Source of the DNA: Hirundichthys speculiger
Taxonomy: Eukaryota; Chordata; Actinopteri; Beloniformes; Exocoetidae
Length of the DNA stretch: 64,000 bases
Direction: 5' to 3'
Assembly: GCA_018398805.1 (NCBI GenBank)
Contig: JAGFBZ010000178.1
Coordinates: 992,001-1,056,000 of the forward strand
Position numbers and translations under genes: made by a program
Part shown: one piece after another, positions 56,201 to 64,000 of the stretch
How positions within the stretch are numbered: the stretch's first letter is position 1
Layout of the letters: each line of letters begins with the position of its first letter
The notes under the pieces: model-generated
The model's input: the letters and a program-made list of their open reading frames with translations, nothing else
What the model was told of the DNA's origin: nothing
Database searches by the model: none

Positions 56201-59200
56201 TGATTAAAGGTCTTTGTGGGCCGCAGAGATTTTTTTATATCAATACAACTTTAGACTGTTCAGAAGAATAAGACCATAAATGACCATTTGTGTGTGTGTG
56301 TGTGTGTATCTATGTATATATGAGTGTCAACTGCCAAAAAGAATAAATCTAAAAATGAAAAGCACATAAATTCCTAATGAAGGCTGAGAACACGAGGAAA
56401 AACTACACAAGAAGCCACAGGATGTGTGTAAATCAACCAGTCATGGAAAACCTGATAGCATCGGCGAATGACCAAACACTGTGTGAGATAAGTGCCATAA
56501 TTACCAGAAATGAAAAACAAACAAGGAGCAGCATGTGTCTGCATTTATGCTGCAAAAGAATCTGTCATCACAGACAACCACGTCTACTCGTCTGAGTTAT
56601 CGATGCTATTTGTGTTTCATTACTTTTGCTGCATCCTCTCAGCATGACTTCACTTTACTCATTAAGCTTTGTGTGTGTGTTCGTTTGTTTTTGTGTGTGT
56701 GTGATATTCACTTGCGTGGCAGAAGTGGATGAGGATGCCCTGACACCAGCGGCCCCCAATGAACTCCCAAGACTACAATGGGCCCCCCCTCAGGAGGTGC
56801 CCCTGTGGGACATCAGCAGCTGCATCCTTGAAGATGGACAGATTCTCATCTCTCAAGAGGATGATGTACGAACACACACTCACCAGCTCTCCTTGGACGG
56901 CATCATGCTACCACTCTGAAGAGCTGCCACACTTTAAAGTGATCAGATTGCTCTTATTTTTTCTTTTTAGAGAACAGGATTCTAACCATGTGTGTCTTTC
57001 TCAGCCAACCATGTGGATCAGAAACCGTGTCAGCAGCTTCTTGTCCACCACCAGCATGCGAAACCTCGCAGAAATCGACACAGGTCAACACACACACGCA
57101 CACACACACACAGATCTACATCTTTTCGTGCTGTGAAGCAAAGCAACGACTTCCTCTGACATCAGCTCTTACTATGATGCTGCATGAAACTGCGTTCAGC
57201 TACAAAGGAAATAGCTGAATGTTCGCTTGTGAGACCAAATTGCTTCCTCTACGCGTTTTTTTGGGGAAGATAGCATCGTGACGAAGTGCTCTGGCAGTCG
57301 ACAGACGACAGGGAGGGTGAAGTCAGAATCTTCCTTCCGTTGACTGCAGAGCTTTGTTTAAACGCAGAGAAGCTGCTGTGAGGAAATGATGATCCTGCAT
57401 CAGTTCTGCTGGTAAACTGTCAGGAGAAATATGTGTGAATGAACAGAGGCAGGATATGTTAAACTGGCAGATAGTAAAAACTGTTGCACAGCTCTGGACT
57501 AAATGATGGGCTTCAGACGCTGGATTGTTTGTGGCGGGACTTTGGGTAAGCAAAGAGAAAAAAAAATCTCAATATTCAGCGCTATAAAACTGGTCTTTTA
57601 TAGCTTTGATCAGAAAAATAATGATGCCCTTAATTAGATGCTAAAAGACGTGGTCGTAGAAATCCAAATGAAGGCGAGTGGAGGCTGAGCGTAGCATCAA
57701 CTGAGATGTTTTAAAAGTGCTTTAGTAAGATGAATGTTTCTGTGGAGTTTTCTAATTGTCTTGCATTTCCGCAGCTATCAGCCTCCAGACAAAACCCACA
57801 TCCTGTGTCTTAATCTGAATGTATTTACTAATACTGAAGCTTTCATCATCTTTTTCAGCGAAGGTTAAGAAATGAGTGCTGTCAGCGATGATCAGGAACA
57901 GAACAGATTTCCGCTGAGGTTTGACAGAAGTGTTTCAGCGTTATTTAGACGCTTGTTAAGCTGAAAACTTGACATGTAATAGCAGGAAAGGTGCAGGTGA
58001 GGTTAATATTGTTAGCCAATGCCCATAAAGCACAACCCTGGAGAAGGCCTAAAATAATATATTTTTTTCTTTCATATTTCTTTTTATTATCTCTATTATA
58101 TACAAGTGGGCAGTGTTGGGAAAGTTCACTTTCTACACAAACTAGTGAAGTTCATAGTTCACATTCAAAATTTGGAACAAGAGTTCACCATTTCAAAAAA
58201 TGAACTAAATTGTTCATTTTAATTTCTATTTTCATTCTTTTTTTAATGATGCTGCGAGCAGTTATTTGTCAAAATGATTGCCACTGTCGATATACTACAC
58301 CACCACAAACAACAATTATTTTATCCATTTATCTGTCTAACTATGTATCCAGTTCAGAATCCTTATCCAACCAGGGTTCACAGGGGACAGCCCAATTCCC
58401 TTTCAGCTTCTTTCTAGAGTATATTAAAAATATGAGGAAAAACTTGCTTGCCAAATGGTCTTGATTATGACAAAAACAGATCCTTAAGGTGCAAATGTTT
58501 TTTTCCCCATTTCAATATTTCAGTCTTCCGTGACTGCAGCTCTCATCTTCCTCCATGTTTGTTTTAAACGTTTGATGACGCAATAGTTAGCGTGACAGAA
58601 GCGACAGTCTGTGTTGCCATGTTTGATTACTTTCTGAAGATACATATTAGGCTTGTTTATGATGTATTTTAAATGGGGTTCGCTGGAAACCTGTCACGGT
58701 TTTGACCGTGCATGAACTTTGAAAGAGCGTCGTTCACAGTTGCCCAAATGAACTCGTTCACACCGACGCAGTCAAGAAGAAAGAGGACACGTTCAGTTCA
58801 CGTTCACACAAAATACAACTAGTTTGTGAACTTTCGTTCAATGAATGCGTTCAGGTACACTGCTCGTGAGCGTCGTCGGTCCCAAACTTTGAGTTCAGCA
58901 GATGACAGTTGGAAAACTGCTAATTTCTCTGTGTGCAGTTGCTTTTTTCCAAGCTAACCCGGTTTATCCCCATCCTCAGAATGCAGCCCCGACCACGTGG
59001 GCCTGTCAGGAGCAAGTGGTGCTCGACCAAAGAGCCAAGATGGTGGGGTGAGGGTGAGTGTTGCACATACCACACATAATCTCCCTGTTTGCTCTGTGTT
59101 TCCTGTTGATATAATATATAATTGCGTTCATGGCCCCTTGCATGCCTTCTCGCCCCCAGGCACTGATCAAGCGACGTCTGGACAAGGCTAAAAGAAGTAG

Positions 59201-59242
59201 CACCACCCAGCTTAACGCGGGGGGACTAAGCAAAGGAAGCAG
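50262..59242 (+). CDS. rasal3: RAS protein activator like-3 (RasGAP), N-terminal 5 exons, partial
   Basis: RASAL3 is a SynGAP-family RasGAP of haematopoietic cells that lowers Ras-GTP and limits ERK signalling in T/NKT cells (family knowledge). Exons: 50262-50898, 56723-56865, 57005-57083, 58980-59053, 59160-59242; phases agree and give about 338 residues in frame. Order of motifs follows human RASAL3 as I remember it: YKWHTGSKG (human YRWHTGGGG), NWRKALSED (GWGRALSHQ), FRRALSEPP (FRRVLSAPP), a basic KYLWNVTQKLKRPRL stretch, then EVPLWDISSCILEDGQ (NVPVWDIGGFTLLDGK), and a basic ALIKRRLDKAKR (VRGLLKRLKEKKKAR). RALSEPP resembles a 14-3-3-type phosphosite. Start: first ATG of a 212-codon open exon. 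The last visible exon ends AG before GTAGAAC in phase 2; PH, C2 and RasGAP exons are not seen before 64000, so the gene continues beyond the window. Confidence 0.82.
53308..53399 (+). mobile_element. Tc1-like remnant, left part (split by an insertion)
   Basis: CTGAAGCTGAAAGTCTACACTTTGATCG ... TTTATTTCAAATCCAATGTG, matching the copy at 410-526. Its continuation, ending TCCAAATACTTCTGGACTTAACTGTA, is at 55025-55095, after a 1.6-kb insertion. Confidence 0.65.
53442..53781 (+). mobile_element. 340-bp TIR element with IS3EU-like N-terminal ORF fragment
   Basis: CTACAGTGCCCCTCTGGTGA at the left and, reversed, CTACAGAGCCCCTCTGGTGA at the right; about 33 bp with a single mismatch, and weaker pairing to about 60 bp. 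The plus strand encodes LISFYFNIGMNYNDILKALA and SRRHLIRLLN, a helix-turn-helix like the N-terminus of fish IS3EU/integrase-core transposases. The rest of the gene is absent. Confidence 0.65.
54049..54473 (-). mobile_element. Solo LTR, 425 bp, 5-bp target duplication
   Basis: Starts TGTCAGGTGTGAGG and ends CCAGACCATGACA (TG...CA), flanked by identical AAGTC (54044-54048 and 54474-54478). On the minus strand AATAAATACTTT (plus TATTTATT, about 54105) would be the polyadenylation signal, giving the minus orientation. No internal gag/pol region, so it is the product of LTR-LTR recombination. LTR retrotransposon or endogenous retrovirus-like; superfamily not assigned. Confidence 0.8.
54712..54904. 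repeat. 193-bp near-perfect foldback element
   Basis: Arms run from ACACAGCTGCACTACTTAC... inward to GGTCAGACACACC, pairing for about 85 nt each with few mismatches around a short loop near 54803-54813. The inner part (ACAAACTGATTAATCCAGG) is shared with the hairpin at 1583-1664. Confidence 0.85.
55025..55095 (+). mobile_element. Tc1-like remnant, right part
   Basis: Continues the element begun at 53308: ...AAACTCATAAAAACTCTGTCATTGTCCAAATACTTCTGGACTTAACTGTA. Together the two halves restore the order seen in the related copy at 410-526. Confidence 0.65.
55898..56230. mobile_element. hAT-like repeat fragment
   Basis: Begins GTGATTCCCAAAGTGTGGGCCGCGACCCCC, the widespread fish/vertebrate hAT MITE start (CAGTGGTTCCCAAAGTG). 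'GTGGGCCG' recurs near 55950 and 56216. The right terminus and target duplication are not visible. Confidence 0.55.
58111..58862. mobile_element. Candidate TIR element CAGTGTTGGGAAAGTTCAC...
   Basis: Left CAGTGTTGGGAAAGTTCAC...ACAAACTAGT, right reversed CAGTGTACCTGAACGC...CACAAACTAGTTG; the ends pair imperfectly. GTTCA / TGAAC repeats throughout. Sits in the rasal3 intron before the exon at 58980. The target duplication is not convincing. Confidence 0.4.
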
Positions 59243-59474
59243 GTAGAACACACAGTTATGTTTTTGAATTTAAAAAAAAAAATCAACATTTTTAAACCAA
59301 TGACCCCCAAAGGCTTTTTGAGAATTACCAAAACTCCAATGAGAAAGATCAATTTCTTTTATCATAAAATAAAGATACAGGGGGAAAAAAAATCATGTCC
59401 TGGTACTACATTTACAATAGATTAGCATTTGGAAACATCACAGCAGTTGTGGTATGATAGAAATAAATATACCA

Positions 59475-59840
59475 CAGCAAGAAAAAGTATATGAACCCCC
59501 ATCTAACTGGCTAGTTTTCTGCATAAGTTTGCCAAAAACACTGATCTGATTTTCATCCAAGTCGCAGTAAAAGACAGACACAATGCTTCAGCTGAGAACA
59601 TGCAATCGTATTAAACATTCACACTTTGGGGAAGTAGCTGGTCAACCCTCCTTCAGCAGCAATGACTTCAGTCATGTAGCTCTGCATCAAACCTGCACAA
59701 CGTTCACACTTTCCTCCCTACAGATATGCTTCGATTCAGACGTATTTTTAAGGATGCCTGGTCTTATTTGAGCTCATTCCACAGCATCTTTATGAGGTTA
59801 AAGTCTTGGCCTCTCCAACAGGTGGATTTTCTTTTTATAA
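59475..59840 (+). mobile_element. Degenerate Tc1-like nonautonomous element
   Basis: AGAAAAAGTATATGAACCCC, then TTTCTGCATAA, CTGATTTTCATCCAAGTC and, further on, TGAGGTTAAAGTCTTGGCCTCTCCAACA: landmarks of the fish repeat that starts AAAAAGTATGTGAACCC. No transposase. Confidence 0.5.
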
Positions 59841-59860
59841 AGCCATTCTGTAGCCATTCT

Positions 59861-59903
59861 AGTAGCCATTCTGTGGCTTTAGAAAAGCCACAGAATGGCT
59901 ACT
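59861..59903. repeat. Perfect 20-bp hairpin with 3-nt loop
   Basis: AGTAGCCATTCTGTGGCTTT, loop AGA, then its exact reverse complement. Confidence 0.95.
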
Positions 59904-60008
59904 AAGCTTCAGCTAACACACAGCCACGCTGACATTAGGTTTTCATGTTTTGTTAAATTGGGGATTATATTTCCTCTCAACTATTCATTTCCTCTTAATA
60001 ATGATTGG

Positions 60009-60096
60009 TGTGGGCCGTTGCGTAGCTCAGTGGTTAGGGTGGCTGGCCCATGCACGGAGGCTACAGTCCTCCTGCAGCAGTCACAGGTTTGACTCC
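60009..60096 (+). mobile_element. tRNA-derived SINE, head (split)
   Basis: GGGCCGTTGCGTAGCTCAGTGG contains an A box (TAGCTCAGTGG) and GGTTTGACTCC is a B box, spaced as in a tRNA. It is a SINE promoter, not a working tRNA gene. The body resumes at 60809 after a solo LTR. Confidence 0.7.
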
Positions 60097-60808
60097 TGTT
60101 AGGATCTTTTTTCTGAAAGATCCTGGCTGCGTGTTCTTTGTTGGAAAGGAGAGTCTTGGTCGGCAAAGTACAACACAGATGTTTAATTGCAATAAACGTG
60201 ATATCACGGCTCCCTGGCAGAGGCAGTCTCTGGCACGAGGAGAGGCCGAACAAAACAAAACAACAACAATTTATACAGAAATGTGCGTCACTAGATGGGG
60301 AGGAGCCGTGGTTTAGACTTGGCTCTCTCATTGGCCAGTCCAGTCCACCATTCGTTCGTCCAATCCATTGTTGCCACGTTGTCGTCTTCTGATCCAATCC
60401 ACTGCTGGCATTTCCTGAAAAAGAAGAAAGACTACATATCCCACAATGCCATTCTATTTACCTTTGTCTCCAAACACGTGTTTCTAACCGGCTTTAGCGG
60501 GGCTAGTTTACTACATTTCTGATATAAAGTGAAGACAAAACACACACTAAGATCAATCTAAGACACTGTGATATGGACATATGGTTCATTAAACAATATA
60601 ATATGGTAAGAACAATAAGCAACAATAAAACAATGTGATATAAACTTAAGAGATAATGACATTTATGCTTCCAACACCAGAATATTAATAATGCTATTGA
60701 TAATAATATTAATACCAATATGTAACTAATGTGTATCTGTACAAAAATGAGAACCACTAACTGCACTAATTCTGGACCTAAAAAATGTAAGAAAATTCCG
60801 ACCCAACA
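60097..60808 (+). mobile_element. Solo LTR, 712 bp, inside the SINE
   Basis: Begins TGTTAGGATC and ends ...CCCAACA (TGTT...AACA), flanked by CTCC on both sides (60093-60096 and 60809-60812; 5 bp ACTCC if the end is taken one base earlier). AATAAA occurs at about 60192. No internal region. A short piece of the same sequence recurs at 62035-62079. LTR retrotransposon or endogenous retrovirus-like; superfamily not assigned. Confidence 0.75.
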
Positions 60809-60922
60809 CTCCCAGCCTGTGACCCTTTGTTACATGTCTCTCCCACTCTCTCTCTCTGCCCTGGTTTCCTGTCTCTCTACACTCTTAATGAAGGCCACTG
60901 GAGCCAAAAAAAAAAAAATCAA
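60809..60922 (+). mobile_element. tRNA-derived SINE, tail (split)
   Basis: CCCAGCCTGTGACCCTTTGTTACATGTCTCTCCC, CT repeats, CCTGGTTTCCTGTCTCTC, then AATGAAGGCCACTGGAGCC and an A12 tail: the standard body and tail of the fish SINE whose head is at 60009. Confidence 0.7.
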
Positions 60923-62034
60923 CCAAAAACAGATTACATGTTCAGGCCCCGAGGCAGCAAAGCAAATACACATCATGATTGTTCCTCTGCCTTACCTCAC
61001 CATTGGGATAATGTTTCAAGGCAAAAGCAAAGGTGCTCTATGGCAAACCTCAGACATGCAGATTCCTTTTTTTTTTCTTTTGTGAAAAGCAAGGGCTTAT
61101 TCTGTGGTGTTTTGCCATAGACACCATTCAGCGCCTGTTCAGTAACTTACGGATGATAGACTCATAAAAAGAGTTGCTTGTCAGTTTCAGTGATGTCTTC
61201 AAGCCTTTAGCTGTTGTTCCTGGACTCTTCTTCACCTCACTGGACACTTCTTCACCTCACTTCACCTCACACAGAGGATTCTGCCTTGTACCTTCGGTGT
61301 CATCTTGCCTGACGCCAGCTTCTAGGAAGAGAAGTCATATCCATCTCTATTAATAGAAAATTTGTCTAAACATGGACTGGAAGATGCCTAAACACTTTAA
61401 GTTCATGGTTTATCCCTAAGGCACATCAAATACTTCAATGTTTAGATACAGTAACTCTTAACCACCTTGTTTCATACAAACTCATTTTGTTATTCGAACC
61501 CCAGGATGCCTTTTTGACTTCAATTAGCTTTGATTGAAGTCATTGTTCTGTGGGTTCACTTACTTCGTCCTCCTGCACTCCAAACATTTAGTAAGTGTGT
61601 TCAATAAAGACAGGAGAAATTATAATTGTGAGCTGTCAGTTTGAACACATTGTAATTGTCTGTTATTTTTAACCAAATGTAGATTGAGATAAAACCATAT
61701 CTGGTAAATTAATGCACAAAAACAGTACATGGCAATCATGGCCATATTCAATGGTCATACCTATTAAAAATCAATTTCAGCTTGAACCTGATTACTTGTT
61801 TATAATAACTTTTACAGTTCAGGACCAGACATAAGTGAGGGACAGTCAATAAAGACTTAACATATAGTCAAAAACAATAAACAGAAAACAGGAAAACCTT
61901 TTGGATTTACTGAAAAGCCAGATGTTTTCACAGCTGTTAATCCAGAAAATGAAGGTCCTTGAAAAATAAAGTTGCCATTTAGTCCACGTTTGCTAACATT
62001 ATATTTCTTTGCATTCAGGGACAATGAAGGTTAA

Positions 62035-62079
62035 AATATGGTTCATTAAACAAAATAATATGGTAAGAACAATATGCAC
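62035..62079 (+). repeat. Fragment related to the 60097-60808 LTR
   Basis: ATATGGTTCATTAAACAAAATAATATGGTAAGAACAATA matches 60581-60619 with one or two differences. Confidence 0.7.
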
Positions 62080-62814
62080 ATTGACATCCTAGCTACAGAT
62101 GGTACTGTGCATTCATTAAAGAAAAAAAAAACAGAAAGAAACAAATCAGGAACAAAAAGAAATAACTGTTATCTTACTTTACCTCCGGTCCATTGAGATT
62201 GAATAACGAGGTTTTTGTCTTCTTCCGGGATTTATAAGGGGGTTGTTCTTCTTCACATACGCTCTTCAACCCTCTTCGCTCTGTTCAGCCACTGGTGTTG
62301 TGTAACATCCTTGTATGTAACTCCAAAGCAACAATATCACCCACATCAAGAGCAATGCCTAATAGTTTCTTCTTCTTTTTTTCCCTAGTGGTAAATTATT
62401 TTTTAATCAGCAGTGAATTCTGTGGCAAAAGGCTGTGTAAATAAATCTGCAGAGTTTATTTAAATCAATTCCCATTAATTTTGCATTCTGAAAGAAACTA
62501 GCAAAAATTTCTGACTGGGTGATTCCCATTGCCCCAACTAAATAGGTTTTCTTCTTATTTATACATAATTTTATTATTCAAACCCCGCCCATATTTGATT
62601 CGTGTCATTTAAGACAGTTAATCGATCAGTATATTTCTATGAAAACGTTACGATTACCAAACACAGACCAAAGATACTGTTCTGTATATTAAAAACTTTT
62701 AACAACTGCTATTTCTTTTGTCTTTAATATAAAGAGAAGATATCTAAAATTATTTTTCAGTCATGAATGGCAAAATCTTTACTTTCATTTGAAGCCACTA
62801 AATTGTTTTCCTTC

Positions 62815-63088
62815 CATGCATCAATCCTTCCTCCTTTCATCCTTTCTTCCATCTGTTCATCAATCCATCTAACCATCAATCCTTTCTTCTATCCTTCCTA
62901 CCTTCCATCCATTCATCTTTCCTTCCCTCGTCCATCCATCCATTCATCTTTCCTTCCTTACTTCCACCCATCATCCATCCATCCATCCATCTCTCCTTCC
63001 TTCTATCCATCCATCACCCTTCCTTCCTTCCATTCTGTCTTCCATCTATCCATCCTTCCTTCCATCCTTCATCCATCCATTCATTGAT
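62815..63088. repeat. Degenerate (CCAT/CCTT)n simple sequence
   Basis: Long mix of TCCATCCA and CCTTCCTT units. It gives a spurious plus-strand ORF rich in S, P, H and I. Followed by a retroelement tail piece (about 63090-63150). Confidence 0.9.
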
Positions 63089-63089
63089 C

Positions 63090-63150
63090 CCTGCATGCTT
63101 CATAATCAGGATCACAGCGGTGGATACTGGAGCCTGTCCCTGTAGCCAAA
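63090..63150 (-). mobile_element. Retroelement tail fragment
   Basis: CATAATCAGGATCACAGCGG ... ACTGGAGCCTGTCCCTGTA, the reverse of the tail seen at 32055-32205 (...CAGGGTCCAGCA...GACCCTGA...). Confidence 0.5.
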
Positions 63151-63599
63151 CAATTCATTTTTGTCAAACCCAACTACAGTGTTGATTGATAAAAAATATT
63201 TCTACATTGTCCTGGTTCTCTAGGAGAGCTGGGAAGGTTTTTTTTTTTAAATGCCTGTCCTGCAGAACTGAGCTCTCCTTGGTCCTTGAGGCCAGTTTTG
63301 GCAATGTCCACTGACTTGGCTGCCTTGATGTAGTGGTAAACATAAGTGGCTCAGTTCATCAGGATCGCCTTGGTGGTAAACACTGGACCTTAATCTTAAA
63401 GTTACAACGTAGTCAAGAGTAAAAGAAACTGGTGTCAGTATCTGAATACCATCCAGAATCTGATCTGTGGAGGGAACTTAAGACTGGAGTCACGGCAAAG
63501 AGAGTTATGTACCTCAAAACCCAGAAGAGGAAGCGACATAAAAATAATAAAAATACATGTATGTAATACATATACCACTTCCACCAGTAAAAAAAAAAG

Positions 63600-63613
63600 G
63601 CTATATATCTATA

Positions 63614-63707
<94 letters not shown>
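63600..63707. repeat. (AT)n followed directly by T37
   Basis: AT run to 63670 then pure T to 63707, the same composite as 38562-38694. Confidence 0.95.
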
Positions 63708-63709
<2 letters not shown>

Positions 63710-64000
63710 GGGCGCAACGGTACAGGTGGCTCACGGTACGGTCCGTACCGTGGTTCTTGTATCGCAGTTTCGGTACGGATTCGGTACAGTTTCAGACCAC
63801 CTGCTACCTGCGATCGCAAGATACTGAGTTTGCAGAAAGCGCAACTCGCATGTCGGCGCGTAAAAAAGCGCGTCCAAATGGCATAAATGTGCGTCCACCT
63901 GGTCACATGTGGACGTGCACAAACGGCTCTACCTCTCGATTACGCATCACCGTATTACTGTCAGACGTTTTTATTCTCTTGAGGTCAGAGGATGTCTGGT
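63708..64000. mobile_element. hAT-type element, left end, cut by window
   Basis: AGGGGCGCAACGGTACAGGT followed by repeated CGGTACGG / CCGTACCG steps, a common fish hAT terminus. On the minus strand near 63840-63906 the frame is open but not recognisable. The right end is outside the window. Confidence 0.55.

Larger units (their letters stand above)
50899..56722 (+). other. rasal3 intron 1 (5.8 kb)
   Basis: Donor GTAAGAGC at 50899, acceptor TTGCGTGGCAG to 56722. First 2.3 kb (50899-53200) show nothing recognisable. 53300-55100 is a stack of nested mobile elements. 55100-55895 shows no element I know. 55898-56230 is a hAT-like fragment, and (TG)n runs lie at about 56289-56308 and 56671-56704. 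Confidence 0.75.
59243..64000 (+). other. rasal3 intron after exon 5 (continues beyond window)
   Basis: No exon resembling the PH, C2 or RasGAP parts of RASAL3 was found on the plus strand. Contains a Tc1-like fragment (59475-59840), a hairpin (59861-59903), a SINE split by a solo LTR (60009-60920), pyrimidine-rich simple sequence (62815-63088), (AT)n/T-run (63600-63707) and the start of a hAT element. 61100-62030 and 62090-62760 show nothing recognised. Confidence 0.65.

Noticed and set aside
50262..59242. Septin 9 N-terminal exons, considered because SEPTIN9 neighbours SEC14L1 in human
   Set aside because: Motif order (YKWHTG, RALSEPP, PLWDI..LEDGQ) matches RASAL3 and not septins; no GTPase domain is present.
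60009..60096. Possible tRNA gene
   Set aside because: A and B boxes are present but the sequence continues into a SINE body and tail (after the LTR) and does not close a cloverleaf acceptor stem.
62767..63087. 106-codon plus-strand ORF rich in S, P, H and I
   Set aside because: Translation of CCAT/CCTT simple sequence.

Overview
The window is vertebrate nuclear DNA, almost certainly from a teleost fish. It has two intron-rich protein-coding genes with GT-AG splice sites, a CpG-island promoter, a high density of microsatellites, and many fish-type mobile elements (hAT, Harbinger, Tc1-like, TTAA-type, THAP-type, LINE tails, a tRNA-headed SINE and solo LTRs). No bacterial operon, CRISPR array or rRNA gene is visible. 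All names come from reading the sequence and from memory of protein families; no database search was run.

Gene 1, minus strand: sec14l1, complete apart from one conserved segment. Fifteen coding exons between 39065 (ATG) and 7206 (stop) join in frame into a 691-residue protein with PRELI/MSF1, CRAL-TRIO and GOLD domains. A noncoding first exon lies in a CpG island near 41.1-41.6 kb. The 3'UTR probably runs to about 5.66 kb. The first coding exon is separated from the second by a 20-kb intron. A 15-residue piece of the PRELI domain that I expect from other vertebrates is not found in the intron where it belongs.

Gene 2, plus strand: the 5' half of rasal3, a RasGAP of the SynGAP family. Five exons between 50262 and 59242 join in frame into about 338 N-terminal residues. 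The PH, C2 and RasGAP exons are not seen and must lie beyond 64000. The two genes are divergent (head to head), about 9 kb apart.

Layout: 1-5.66 kb, intergenic with a LINE tail, Tc1-like and TIR elements; 5.66-41.6 kb, sec14l1 with elements in its introns (hAT 7571-8680, THAP inverted repeat 10236-11343, Harbinger-like MITE near 12.6-13.1 kb, hAT 23680-25383 carrying a TTAA element, hAT pair 28606-29935, Harbinger 37072-38499); 41.6-50.2 kb, intergenic with a hAT, LINE fragments, a minisatellite and a mariner-like element; 50.26-64 kb, rasal3 with a nested stack of elements in intron 1 (53.3-55.1 kb), and a SINE split by a solo LTR plus the start of another hAT in the last visible intron.

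The genes do not form a pathway together. The most notable items are the THAP-domain inverted-repeat element, the nested insertions with clean target-site duplications, the Harbinger element that keeps an open Myb/SANT-like ORF without a transposase, and the missing PRELI segment of sec14l1.
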